NCBI RefSeq assembly: GCF_902825405.1
Contig: NZ_CADEAU010000009.1
Coordinates: forward strand, 1-39,685
Direction: 5' to 3'
DNA length: 39,685 nucleotides
Source: Micromonospora maritima
GTDB lineage: Bacteria; Actinomycetota; Actinomycetes; Mycobacteriales; Micromonosporaceae
Made by a program: the position numbers and the translations under genes. How positions within the stretch are numbered: the stretch's first letter is position 1; each line of letters begins with the position of its first letter. The notes below the pieces were generated by a model that saw only the letters and a list, made by a program, of their open reading frames with translations, did not search any database and had not been told where the DNA came from. Positions 7,674-14,650 of this stretch are shown piece by piece.

Positions 7674-7976
7674 CTACAGCAGCCCGGGGTGCTTCTCGGC
7701 CGGCCGGCGCTCGCGGGGCCGCGCTGCGGCGCCCTCCTGGGCGCTCTTCTTCGAGTGGTGCCCAGGGCAGAGCCACTGAAGGTTCGAAAGATCATGATTG
7801 TCGCCAGGCACGATGTGGTCGCAATCCCGGCCAGCCTCCCGGCAGCGGCGGGCGTCATCGCCGATGAACTCGCACCGGCCGCCGGCGCGCTCGCGCACAT
7901 CCGCGCGCAGCTGCTGCCAGTTCGACGGGAGCCTCGATCGGCGCGTGCTCGACGACCACTTCCCAGACACCGGCAC
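7674..7976 (-). CDS. HNH endonuclease
   Basis: The 100-residue product has SNWQQLRADVRERAGGRCEF followed by CREAGRDCDHIVPGDNHDLSNLQWLCPGHHSKK. The DHIVPG, N..NLQ and CxxHH pieces form the HNH/beta-beta-alpha metal site with an extra Cys pair. Small HNH proteins near terminase genes are needed for packaging in HK97-type phages (HK97 gp74), and this one is in the same operon as TerS/TerL. An alternative is a homing endonuclease linked to the hairpin in terL, as MobA is linked to the T4 gene 60 bypass cassette. The start is GTG at 7976 or at 7970, with GGCGAGGGG upstream. Confidence 0.9.
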   Translation of the reverse strand: MPVSGKWSSSTRRSRLPSNWQQLRADVRERAGGRCEFIGDDARRCREAGRDCDHIVPGDNHDLSNLQWLCPGHHSKKSAQEGAAARPRERRPAEKHPGLL

Positions 7977-8000
7977 CCCCTCGCCGGCGCCGGCGAGAAC

Positions 8001-8228
8001 TCAGTCCCGGCCGCCCTGCTCTTCGTGGACCTGCGACGTGGTGAGGAAGTCCGCGGCGACGATCGTGATCGCCAGCCAGGAGAGGAAGAGCATCAGCTGC
8101 TCGAACGGGTCGAAGCCGCTGCGGTACCACCAGACCCACCAGGCCGACGCCGGCCAGCCGGCGATCGAGCCGACGAGCAGGCACCAGGCGATGCGGGTGC
8201 GGGCCCGCTTGACGCGGGGCGACGTCAT
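8001..8228 (-). CDS. small two-helix membrane protein (75 aa)
   Basis: Basic N-terminus (MTSPRVKRARTRIA) followed by two hydrophobic stretches, about residues 14-34 (WCLLVGSIAGWPASAWWVWW) and 43-63 (EQLMLFLSWLAITIVAADFL), then a polar tail. The ATG start at 8228 overlaps the stop of the upstream gene (ATGA). No family recognised. In a late operon it could be a holin-like or envelope-acting protein, but no lysin lies nearby in the window, so this is only a possibility. Confidence 0.75.
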   Translation of the reverse strand: MTSPRVKRARTRIAWCLLVGSIAGWPASAWWVWWYRSGFDPFEQLMLFLSWLAITIVAADFLTTSQVHEEQGGRD

Positions 8229-8575
8229 GCTGCCGCCAGCAGCCGACGAGAACGCGGCGAGGAGATCTCCTGCGGGGCCGCCTCAATGCTCGGCGCCCGG
8301 CGCCCCGAAGGGCTGGTCGCTCGGAGCTGAGCCGCGGGCCTCGTGCTGCCTCGCCGCGAGTTCGGGTTGAGCGCGGTGTCGCGCTCGGCGTCGAGGATGT
8401 CCCCGAGCCGGTAGAGCAGGTTGCCGTTGGCGAGCCGCTTGGTCCGGAGGTACTGGCGCTCCCCGTCGGCGTTCAACCAGCCACGGGCGCGCCACTTCCC
8501 GATCGAATCGGCGCTCACGGCGGTCACCATCTGGGCCTGGGCGCGGGTGATGTAGGCGTCGCGGTTGATCCTCAC
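8225..8575 (-). CDS. MerR/excisionase-like helix-turn-helix protein (116 aa)
   Basis: The N-terminal half reads VRINRDAYITRAQAQMVTAVSADSIGKWRARGWL, then GNLLYRLGDILDAE. That is a winged-helix layout of the MerR/AlpA/excisionase kind: helix, turn, recognition helix with KWRARGWL, then a short wing and 'Y...DI...E'. The C-terminal third is a disordered basic tail. I chose the GTG at 8575 because GGGGAGG lies five bases upstream. It is the first gene of the leftward operon, so it may control late transcription or bind the packaging site. An 8-nt-or-less overlap with the next gene indicates coupling. Confidence 0.8.
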   Translation of the reverse strand: MRINRDAYITRAQAQMVTAVSADSIGKWRARGWLNADGERQYLRTKRLANGNLLYRLGDILDAERDTALNPNSRRGSTRPAAQLRATSPSGRRAPSIEAAPQEISSPRSRRLLAAA

Positions 8576-8597
8576 CAGCACCTCCCCTGGATGCACT

Positions 8598-8630
8598 GAA
8601 GCCCCAGGTCAGCTGCTGACCTGGGGCTTC
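8598..8630. repeat. 15-bp hairpin in the leader of the leftward operon
   Basis: A perfect inverted repeat (GAAGCCCCAGGTCAG, 3-nt loop, then its complement) lies just upstream of the first leftward start codon. No T-run follows on either strand, so it is not an ordinary terminator. In the leftward transcript it would form a hairpin in the 5' leader. Confidence 0.65.
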
Positions 8631-9088
8631 GTGCGCCGTGTGGGTAGAGATCACCCGTGCACCCACGATGACACGATGCGGGCTGAAGTGCCAAATGCCC
8701 CGAAACTTCGGCACCCAAAGTTTTCGAACCCGTACGCACCGCGAGGCCCAGAACGTTCCGGTGGGCCGGCCACCCCCCGGGGGTGGGTCCCCCCGTGGGG
8801 GCGTGCGCGCTCCCGTTGTCAAGGTGCCGAACGGCCGACCCCTGAAATCATCCGTTCGTCAGGGTGTCCGTTTAGAGGGCATTGCAGCTAATTTCGAGAA
8901 TCATCGAAAAAGGTCTCAGAGCCACGCTGGGCGACTTTCGCGAGGTGGCCGGGGGGATCGTATGCATGGGTTCAAGATCAATTCGATATCGGTAAATGTC
9001 TTCTAGCTCTTGATTACCGGCAGGTAATGGTGTTCGATCGCGCCCGCATGCATACGCACAACGCACAGAAGACAACACAGTGCCCGGT
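8631..9088. promoter_or_regulatory. gene-free control region with an AT-richer patch and inverted repeats
   Basis: No credible gene lies here. From about 8880 to 9060 base composition is clearly less GC-rich than elsewhere. The patch holds inverted repeats TTTCGA-N6-TCGAAA (8892-8909) and ATTACC-GGCA-GGTAAT (9013-9028), and the palindrome CGATATCG. It sits between the divergent leftward late operon and the rightward operon. Operators, a replication origin or an attachment site are all possible. GC-rich inverted repeats also occur near 8764-8800. Confidence 0.5.
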
Positions 9089-9140
9089 CTGAAAACGGGG
9101 GTTGACAGCGGGCAGGGCATGGCTCAGTCTGTAATGGCTC
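9089..9140 (+). promoter_or_regulatory. promoter-like repeat unit R1 (divergent copy)
   Basis: Begins CTGAAAACGGGGG followed by TTGACA at 9102-9107, as in the three better copies downstream. The -10 region is less alike (a possible CAGTCT near 9125), and no GAAA hairpin follows directly. Confidence 0.4.
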
Positions 9141-9279
9141 CGCTTGCGGGGCACGGCACTACCGGCCCCCCGGGTCGGCGCGATTCAAGCGCCACGGGGG
9201 GAAGGGGCGGGAATCTTGCAGAGCCGATCGGCTTAGCTCCCGTCCCCACGGGGGCCAACGGATGACCAATCCGGGCAGG

Positions 9280-9345
9280 CTGAGAACTCAGGTTGACAGA
9301 CTGGCCGGGCACGTGAGAGGGTCAAGGCCCCCGGGAAACCGGGGC
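9280..9345 (+). promoter_or_regulatory. promoter-like repeat unit R2 with GAAA-capped hairpin
   Basis: CTGAGAACTCAGG precedes TTGACA (9293-9298). About 18 bases on comes GAGGGT, then TCAAG and at once a hairpin GCCCCCGG-GAAA-CCGGGGC (9327-9345). With the -35 and -10 read this way the transcript would begin within a few bases of the hairpin. Confidence 0.6.
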
Positions 9346-9407
9346 GGCTAGGGGACTCCGGTCCCACGGATTGCGGCACCTACGGTGCACCTTCCGTAAA
9401 CCTAGCC
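9346..9407 (+). ncRNA. compact three-way-junction RNA downstream of R2
   Basis: A closing stem GGCTAGG (9346-9352) with CCTAGCC (9401-9407) encloses two hairpins: GGAC/GTCC around a short loop (9353-9364) and a two-part stem ACGGA/TCCGT plus GCACC/GGTGC (9366-9397). The nested complementarity is too regular for chance. It could be part of a short RNA from R2 or a module of a longer transcript. Confidence 0.55.
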
Positions 9408-9452
9408 ACCGGTCTGCCCTTTCCTGGGCATCCGGGGCACGGGTCCGGCGAG

Positions 9453-9516
9453 CTGAAAACTCCGGTTGACAGCAAGCGGGGAACGTGAGAGGGTTAAGCG
9501 GCCCGGGAAACCGGGC
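9453..9516 (+). promoter_or_regulatory. promoter-like repeat unit R3 with GAAA-capped hairpin
   Basis: CTGAAAACTCCGG then TTGACA (9466-9471), 17 bases, GAGGGT, TAAG, then hairpin GCCCGG-GAAA-CCGGGC (9501-9516). Shortly after, CCGGATC-ATT-GATCCGG forms a second hairpin near 9521-9537. Confidence 0.62.
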
Positions 9517-9543
9517 GGCGGCCGGATCATTGATCCGGGTGGG

Positions 9544-9610
9544 CTGAAAACTCCGGTTGACAGCACGCCAGGGGATGTGAGAGGGTTAAGACCCCCGGGA
9601 AACCGGGGTC
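9544..9610 (+). promoter_or_regulatory. promoter-like repeat unit R4 with GAAA-capped hairpin
   Basis: Its first 22 bases (CTGAAAACTCCGG, TTGACA at 9557-9562, GCA) equal those of R3. After 18 bases comes GAGGGT, TTAAG, then a hairpin GACCCCCGG-GAAA-CCGGGGTC (9590-9610). Together with R2 and R3 it forms a tandem set facing the rightward operon. Confidence 0.62.
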
Positions 9611-9654
9611 GCCCCCAACGGGAGCGCTCCTGCGCTGCTCAGAGGGTGTGCGGT

Positions 9655-10040
9655 TGCTTTTTGACAAAACAATACAGCGGCTGTGTCAGACAACATCGGA
9701 CGTGGCGGCATGCGAAACCCGCACTACCCTCCGGGATGGACAGAGGTGCGGAAACCCTTTAAGGATGTGGGTCCCGGTGAGAGACCGGGAAGCGCGCAAG
9801 CGCTGTATCCCTTAGAACGCCGATACCGGCAGTCAAACCGCGTGCTAATAGCGCCATAAGGGCGTGCGGCGGAATGACTGCGCCATGGTCGGAGCGTATG
9901 GCTCCCGCCCGGGGCACCGGAGCACGGGAGTAGAACGCGCGCTGAGTCCGGGAGCAAAGCCCGGAATCCGCAACGGCGGGTAAGCGCAAAAGCTGAACGA
10001 TCGCGGGGGCACCGTGCCTAGTTCGCACGGTGCCCCCCGC
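9655..10040 (+). ncRNA. large structured non-coding RNA ahead of the rightward operon
   Basis: No reading frame here has coding character, but the plus strand is dense with short stems and stable loops: CCGCAC...CTC/GAG...GTGCGG (about 9718-9752), TCCCGGT-GAGA-ACCGGGA, AGCGC-GCAA-GCGCT, a closing AAGGAT/ATCCCTT around those two, CAGTCA/TGACTG around CCGC/GCGG and CGCC/GGCG (9830-9880), GGAGC/GCTCC, CTCCCG/CGGGAG, and TCCGGG/CCCGGA (9945-9964). It ends in the 13-bp hairpin at 10005-10037. A possible TTGACA is at 9661. Large ornate RNAs such as GOLLD and ROOL occur in phages in similar settings, but I cannot match this one to either. Confidence 0.7.
10005..10037 (+). terminator. strong terminator-like hairpin closing the structured RNA
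   Basis: Arms GGGGGCACCGTGC (10005-10017) and its exact complement (10025-10037) enclose a 7-nt loop. No T-run follows (CGCTAAATC), so termination may be partial or the hairpin may protect an RNA 3' end. Confidence 0.6.
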
Positions 10041-10164
10041 TAAATCGGACCACGTAAGCGGATGAGACACCGTCGACCGGGCGGGATAGGACGGTCGGCC
10101 GGCGGTGCGTCACCTGCCTGCGTGGGCGAAGCAAATCACTACCCACTAACGACAAGGAGGCACC

Positions 10165-10569
10165 ATGCGTGCAAAGAGCATTCGCCCCGGCCAGACGGTC
10201 GGCGGACAGAAAGTCAAGACCCGGATTCCGGGCATGCGCTACGGGGTGCCGACCGTCACGATCGTCTTTGTCGACGGCACCCGTCGAACGTTTGAAGAGT
10301 GGGACGAGGTGCCTGTAGGCGGGTATGTAGAACCACTCCCGGCCGGGAATGTGCAGTCGAAGCACCAGCGGGTGCCCGGGAAGCCGCGCTACTCCGACGG
10401 CAAGTGGGCCGGCGAGGTGGGCGGATTCTCGGTCCGGACGGGTGGCCGTGAGATCACGGTCGGCAAGTTCAACGCCCGCAAGGTCGACATTACGGCGGGG
10501 AATCGCGGATACGACCTGCCCGGACGCCGGCAGTGGGAGCGCGCCGAAGGTCCGGCCCGGCTCCGCTAG
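10165..10569 (+). CDS. hypothetical protein, first gene of the rightward operon (134 aa)
   Basis: Start ATG has AGGAGG four bases upstream. The product begins MRAKSIRPGQTVGGQKV and looks beta-rich (VTIVFVDGTRRTFEEWDEVPV), with a basic C-terminal half (GGFSVRTGGREITVGKF, NARKVDITAGNRGYDLPGRR). No family recognised. The net basic charge and small strands are compatible with nucleic-acid binding, but that is a guess. Unlike the genes after it, its leader carries no type A element; it follows the structured RNA. Confidence 0.85.
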   Translation: MRAKSIRPGQTVGGQKVKTRIPGMRYGVPTVTIVFVDGTRRTFEEWDEVPVGGYVEPLPAGNVQSKHQRVPGKPRYSDGKWAGEVGGFSVRTGGREITVGKFNARKVDITAGNRGYDLPGRRQWERAEGPARLR

Positions 10570-10707
10570 GAAGTGATCCATCCGTGCGCCCCTGGTGCTG
10601 GGCATGCCCGGCCGCGCTCCGCGGCCTGGTCTGCCCTGTCGCCACCTGCCGCACGGCGGGAGCCTGCCCCGGGCGGGGTGGGTTGTGTCCAGAGAAGGGC
10701 CGAAACC

Positions 10708-10866
10708 ATGGCTGAGCTGTTCGCCCAGTACGTCACGGCGACCTGCACGAAGATCAACGGCGACGGGACCGTCACGCGGCCCACCCCCGCCGGGTTCGTC
10801 CTCTGGGCATGGGACCGGGGGGAGATCATCGACCCGGCCGCCGCGCTGGAACTGTTCGGCGTCTGA
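10708..10866 (+). CDS. hypothetical protein (52 aa)
   Basis: ATG at 10708 with AGAAGGG eight bases upstream. The short product MAELFAQYVTATCTKINGD, then GTVTRPTPAGFVLWAWDRGEIIDP, looks like a small beta-hairpin plus helix. No family recognised. It sits between two type A elements. Confidence 0.75.
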   Translation: MAELFAQYVTATCTKINGDGTVTRPTPAGFVLWAWDRGEIIDPAAALELFGV

Positions 10867-10957
10867 TCCACCCGTGCGCACCTGGTGCGGCGCGTCCCGG
10901 CCCTGCCGGTACCTGCCGTCGCCACCTGCCGCACGGCGGGAGAATCGAGGGAGCATC

Positions 10958-11350
10958 ATGCGCGGAATCGGCCACCACATCGCCCCGGCGGAGACCCTGC
11001 CGGAGCCGGCCGACAACACCAGCCGCTACGTCGACGAGCAGGTGGCGGAGTGCCAGCGGACCGGGATCCCCGTGCACCCCGAGGTGGCGCGGGAGATCGC
11101 GGCGCGCTACAGCAGCCCGGCCATCCGGGACCTGCCGTTCGGCATGTTCGCCACGACGGGCAAGCTGTCGCAGCGGTGCTGCGACCCCGGTCAGGAGTGG
11201 ACCCGGGTGGAGCGGGAGCGTCCGCTGATCCTGGACGCGATCGAGCGGGAGATGGGCGGGCCGGACAACATGACGCCGGAGGTGGCCGACCTGTGGGCGC
11301 TGCGCTATTACGTGCAGCATGCCTGCGTGGCGGCCGGGTGGGCGTACTGA
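10958..11350 (+). CDS. hypothetical protein (130 aa)
   Basis: ATG at 10958 preceded by GAGGGAG. The product begins MRGIGHHIAPAETLPEPAD and is largely helical, with YVDEQVAECQRTGIPVHPEV, a Cys pair (LSQRCCDPGQEW), and a C-terminal helix (ADLWALRYYVQHACVAAGW). No family recognised. Type A elements flank it on both sides. Confidence 0.85.
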   Translation: MRGIGHHIAPAETLPEPADNTSRYVDEQVAECQRTGIPVHPEVAREIAARYSSPAIRDLPFGMFATTGKLSQRCCDPGQEWTRVERERPLILDAIEREMGGPDNMTPEVADLWALRYYVQHACVAAGWAY

Positions 11351-11438
11351 TCGTGCGTGGACGGCGGGGCATCCGGGCTGTGTGCCCGGGTGCCCGTGCC
11401 ACCTGCTGCACGAGCAGGAGATTGGCTGAGGTTTCACC

Positions 11439-11627
11439 ATGCGGAACATCGACACGCTCTACACCCGGCTCGTGAAGGCGGAGGGTGCGGCGGACGCGCT
11501 GGTGCTGGCGGAGTCCTTCACGGAGGGCGAGCTGCGCGCACTGTGCGACCTGAACTACGAGGAGACCGGGGGCCGGAAGGCCACGCTGGTGCGCCGCGTC
11601 TGCCGCGCCGCCGGCTGGGCCGTCTGA
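11439..11627 (+). CDS. small helical protein, SAP-like (62 aa)
   Basis: ATG at 11439 with GAGG seven bases upstream. The product is two or three helices: MRNIDTLYTRLVKAEGAADA, then TEGELRALCDLNYEETGGRK and ATLVRRVCRAAGW. The 'LcdLnye..GGRKatLvrRvcraaG' ending resembles the helix-turn-helix of SAP or Lsr2-type DNA-binding motifs, where L..Y....G.K..LV.R is typical. I see the resemblance but cannot confirm the family. Confidence 0.8.
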   Translation: MRNIDTLYTRLVKAEGAADALVLAESFTEGELRALCDLNYEETGGRKATLVRRVCRAAGWAV

Positions 11628-11720
11628 TCGACCCGTGCGCACCTGGTGCGGCACGTCCTCCGGATGGTGGGGACCTGCCGTGCCACCTGCCGCACGGGCA
11701 GGAGATTGGCTAGGTGAACC

Positions 11721-11990
11721 ATGCGCCACTACCACGTGATCGACGGCGAGACCGGCCGGGCGAAATGCCACACCACCCCCGGGTGGGCGCTGCACCAGTG
11801 GCACCGGATGCTCACCCGGGCGCTCCAGGCGGTCAAGGATGACGCAACCTTCCTGGAGATCGACACCCGGCGCAACCTGACGACGGAAGCCGACCTGGAG
11901 TGCACCGGCCGGGTGGAGGAGACCGTCAACGGCGTGACGTACGTGGTCGAGGCCACGGACGCCTGCGACCGGACGCTGGAGCACATCTGA
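11721..11990 (+). CDS. hypothetical protein (89 aa)
   Basis: ATG at 11721 after TAGGTGA. The product starts MRHYHVIDGETGRAKCHTTP, has a central helix (HQWHRMLTRALQAVKDDATF) and ends in strands VEETVNGVTYVVEATDACD. Alpha/beta, slightly acidic, no family recognised. Flanked by type A elements. Confidence 0.82.
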   Translation: MRHYHVIDGETGRAKCHTTPGWALHQWHRMLTRALQAVKDDATFLEIDTRRNLTTEADLECTGRVEETVNGVTYVVEATDACDRTLEHI

Positions 11991-12071
11991 CCGTGCGCAC
12001 CTGGTGCGGCATCGGACTCCGGTCCGGTGCCGTGCCACCTGCCGCACGGCGGGAGAGAGTGAGGGGCGACC

Positions 12072-12353
12072 ATGCCCGACGTTCCGTACACGCTCGCGTC
12101 CGGGGATCTCGCGTTCTGGGACACGTTCAGCGGGCTCGTGCCCTGCCGGGTCCTGTCCATCGCGGGCACGGAAGGCGACCCGAGCACCGGCCAGAAGTTC
12201 AAGATCAAGCTGACCGCCGAGCGCGGCCCGTACAAGGCCGGGGAGGAGATCGACACGCTCGGCACCAGCGTGGTGCACCGGAAGGGCGTCTACGTCCGGA
12301 ACGGGCAGTACCGGGTGCTGATCAACTGGAGTGTCAAGCCGGACGTGCGCTGA
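12072..12353 (+). CDS. small beta-barrel-like hypothetical protein (93 aa)
   Basis: ATG at 12072 with GAGGGG five bases upstream. The sequence alternates short strands and turns (DLAFWDTFSGLVPCRVLSIA, KFKIKLTAERGPYKAGEEID, RKGVYVRNGQYRVLINWSVK), which suggests an SH3- or KOW-like barrel. No family can be named. Flanked by type A elements. Confidence 0.82.
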   Translation: MPDVPYTLASGDLAFWDTFSGLVPCRVLSIAGTEGDPSTGQKFKIKLTAERGPYKAGEEIDTLGTSVVHRKGVYVRNGQYRVLINWSVKPDVR

Positions 12354-12422
12354 TGGCGGGGCATCGGCCGTAGGGCTGGTGCCCGGCCACCCGTGCATGG
12401 CGGGAGGAATCGAGGAAATGAC

Positions 12423-12662
12423 ATGCCGCACAGCTTCGGGGCGACTCCGCGCAACGATCACCCGGACTTCCCCGGGATCACGATCGGGCTGGATCAGAGC
12501 AACACCCGCAACGAGGGTCGACGGGTGCGCAACTGCGACGGGAAGGAGGGCGTGATCAAGCCCGGCGGGGCGCACTGCACCTACGGTGCGACCGTCAGCT
12601 GGGACGACGGCACCACCTACTACACCGACACCGCCTGCCTGATGTGGGCGGACGAGGGCTGA
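12423..12662 (+). CDS. hypothetical protein (79 aa)
   Basis: ATG at 12423 with GAGGAA five bases upstream; the frame is open for ten codons further back, into the type A element, so I use the ATG with the Shine-Dalgarno. Product MPHSFGATPRNDHPDFPGIT with later strands AHCTYGATVSWDDGTTYYTD. Three Cys, possibly a small stabilised fold. Not recognised. Confidence 0.78.
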   Translation: MPHSFGATPRNDHPDFPGITIGLDQSNTRNEGRRVRNCDGKEGVIKPGGAHCTYGATVSWDDGTTYYTDTACLMWADEG

Positions 12663-12759
12663 CCGTGCGTGGACGGTGGGGCATCCGGGCCGGGGCAGCG
12701 TGCCCCGGGCGGGTGCCCGTGCCACCTGCCGCACGGGCAGGGGATTGCTGAGGTTGACC

Positions 12760-13188
12760 ATGACCACGACCACCGCCGTCACCCACTGGCACGTCGCCAC
12801 CGGTCTGGCCGGGTACGGCCCGGACGGGTCGGACGGGTACGGCACCGCGACCGACATGCCGACGCTGGCGGACCTGATCCGGTCCGAGCTGCGCGACGCG
12901 TCCAGCGCGGAGGACGAGACGTCGCGCAGCATCGCGGAGGCCGGCGACTACGAGGACGCGTGGAAGATCAAGACGCGCTCCGAGGAGCTGGACACGCTGG
13001 CGGCGAACTTCGACAACAAGCGGGCCGACGCGCCGCTGTACGCCGGTCGGCCGGACCTGTGGGCGGAGACCGTGCAGCGGCTGGCGGTCGAGAAGTTCCC
13101 GCTGGACATCAGCTACAACACCCGGCTGTACGTCTGGCCGTGCGAGGAGTCCGGCTGCGAGCACCTGGCCGACTACCTGGCCGACTGA
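12760..13188 (+). CDS. hypothetical protein (142 aa)
   Basis: ATG at 12760 after GAGG. The product opens with a Thr run (MTTTTAVTHWHVATGLAGYG), then an acidic helical centre (TLADLIRSELRDASSAEDET, DAWKIKTRSEELDTLAANFD) and a C-terminal strand region LDISYNTRLYVWPCEESGCE with a CEESGC pair. No family recognised. Confidence 0.83.
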   Translation: MTTTTAVTHWHVATGLAGYGPDGSDGYGTATDMPTLADLIRSELRDASSAEDETSRSIAEAGDYEDAWKIKTRSEELDTLAANFDNKRADAPLYAGRPDLWAETVQRLAVEKFPLDISYNTRLYVWPCEESGCEHLADYLAD

Positions 13189-13270
13189 CCTTCGTGCGCT
13201 GATGGTGGCGCATCGGGCGTGCCCCGGTGCGCTGCCACCCGTCGCACGGCGGGAGAAAGTGAGGGGCGAC

Positions 13271-13444
13271 ATGCTCCGGGTGGAGATCGAGACCGACAAT
13301 GCCGCGTTCCAGAACGGGCAGGCGGCCGAAGAGGCGGCGCGGCTGCTGCGCGAGGCGGCCGACCGGATCGCGGACGGCGCGACCATCGGCGGGCTGCGCG
13401 ACCACAACGGCAACAACGTTGGGCAGTTCATGCTGCTCGACTGA
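13271..13444 (+). CDS. small hypothetical protein (57 aa)
   Basis: ATG at 13271 with GAGGGG upstream. MLRVEIETDNAAFQNGQAAE, then EAARLLREAADRIADGATIG and GLRDHNGNNVGQFMLLD: a strand, a long helix and a short hairpin. The same layout (MxVxIxTxNxAF...AxILRxAAxxIxxG..xGxLxDxNGNxVG) occurs in small actinophage proteins of unknown function, as far as I remember. Flanked by type A elements. Confidence 0.82.
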   Translation: MLRVEIETDNAAFQNGQAAEEAARLLREAADRIADGATIGGLRDHNGNNVGQFMLLD

Positions 13445-13526
13445 CCGTGCGCACCTGGTGGGGCATCGGCCGCGAGGTCGATGCCCCGCCACCTGCCGCA
13501 CGTGCAGGAGATTCGAGGGCTGAACG

Positions 13527-13904
13527 ATGAAGATCGACCTGCCGATGGGTGCCGACCCGGGGATCCTGTACCGGGCCGGCGAGAAGATCGGCGCGCGGGT
13601 CGAGGTCGCCGGGGGCAGCGAGGTCCGCACCCGCGACGCCGGGCAGCGGATCCGGTTCGACGCCAGGATCCAGCCGCTGCACCCGGACCACTACAGGAGC
13701 CGGGGGTACAACGGCCGGCGGCTCAACGCGGTCTGCTGGCACGGGCACCGCGAGTGGATGCGCGCCATCTACAAGGCGCACCCGGACGCCGTGATCCGGA
13801 CCGCGCTCGCCACCTACCGGGGGGCGAAGCACTTCGAGGACACGCACGAGGACACGATCCGGGAGGGGCTGTCCGGCTCGCAGACCTGCACGTGCGACGA
13901 GTGA
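13527..13904 (+). CDS. hypothetical protein (125 aa)
   Basis: ATG at 13527 with GAGGG seven bases upstream. The N-terminal half is strand-rich and basic (KIGARVEVAGGSEVRTRDAG). The centre reads RGYNGRRLNAVCWHGHREWM and a helical segment with THEDTIREGL follows, ending in a CTCDE tail. The His/Cys-rich middle could bind metal. Not recognised as a named family. Confidence 0.84.
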   Translation: MKIDLPMGADPGILYRAGEKIGARVEVAGGSEVRTRDAGQRIRFDARIQPLHPDHYRSRGYNGRRLNAVCWHGHREWMRAIYKAHPDAVIRTALATYRGAKHFEDTHEDTIREGLSGSQTCTCDE

Positions 13905-13982
13905 CCGTGCGCTGACGGTGCGGGCCGGGCGAGAGTCCGGCCCGCGCCACCTCCGCACGGGAGGAGAGAGGCGGGGCCAAGG

Positions 13983-14234
13983 ATGTCGGCACTGGGACAG
14001 GCTCTCCGGGTGGCGCTCGCGGAGCACATCCGGGCATGGGGGCGTGATGTGCGCGAGGTTGTCTCGTGGGCAGGGGGCTACAACGAGGACGGCAACGAGT
14101 GGCCGGACTGCGACACCTGCGAGAACAGCACCGTAGAGGTCCGCTACATCGACTCCGAGGGGGCCGAGGATGTGTGGGTGCACTACGGGGACCTGGGCGA
14201 GCTTGTCGACCGCCTGATCTCTGAGGGGCACTAA
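13983..14234 (+). CDS. hypothetical protein (83 aa)
   Basis: ATG at 13983; the Shine-Dalgarno is weak (GGGG...AAGG almost touching the ATG). The product has an N-terminal helix (MSALGQALRVALAEHIRAWG) and an acidic strand region (CDTCENSTVEVRYIDSEGAE, VWVHYGDLGELVDRLI) with a CDTC pair. Not recognised. Confidence 0.78.
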   Translation: MSALGQALRVALAEHIRAWGRDVREVVSWAGGYNEDGNEWPDCDTCENSTVEVRYIDSEGAEDVWVHYGDLGELVDRLISEGH

Positions 14235-14312
14235 ACCGTGCGCACCTGGTGCAGCACCGGCAGAGCCGGTGCCGTGCCACCTGCCGCACGGCAGGAGATT
14301 CGAGGTGGAGTG

Positions 14313-14582
14313 ATGGAGCACGGTGAAGCGCTGGCGGTCGACCACGACAAGATGCGCGAGGCGCTGTCGCTGTTCAGCCGCGCGCTGGACGAGGTCAGCA
14401 ACGCCGGCTACCAGGTGGAGCACGGCCCGTACGAGCGGATCCGCGACGCGGTGGCGGAGCTGGTCGAGGCGGCCTACCCGGAGGTCTGGGGAGAGCGGGT
14501 CGTCTGCGACCGGGTGCTCTACGACAACGGGATCGTCGGGTCACTGAATGCGGCCCTGACCCGGGCGGGAGTCGCGCGCTGA
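14313..14582 (+). CDS. helical hypothetical protein (89 aa)
   Basis: ATG at 14313 with GAGG seven bases upstream. Product MEHGEALAVDHDKMREALSL is nearly all helix (FSRALDEVSNAGYQVEHGPY, IRDAVAELVEAAYPEVW), acidic, and ends RAGVAR. Not recognised. Flanked by type A elements. Confidence 0.82.
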   Translation: MEHGEALAVDHDKMREALSLFSRALDEVSNAGYQVEHGPYERIRDAVAELVEAAYPEVWGERVVCDRVLYDNGIVGSLNAALTRAGVAR

Positions 14583-14650
14583 CGGTGGCCGCCGGGCCGG
14601 TGGGTCCGGCGGTGCGCCGCCTCCGCGCGGAGGAGAAACGAGGTTCGATC

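Noticed and set aside
9102..9562. Cluster A mycobacteriophage stoperators
   Set aside because: Only the TTGACA core is shared with the stoperator consensus; the flanks differ and the sites are clustered rather than spread through the genome.
9280..9610. CRISPR array
   Set aside because: Only three or four units, unequal spacing, repeats that look like promoters with hairpins, and no cas genes.
10005..10037. Standard Rho-independent terminator
   Set aside because: The stem is strong but no T-run follows; kept only as a terminator-like hairpin with moderate confidence.
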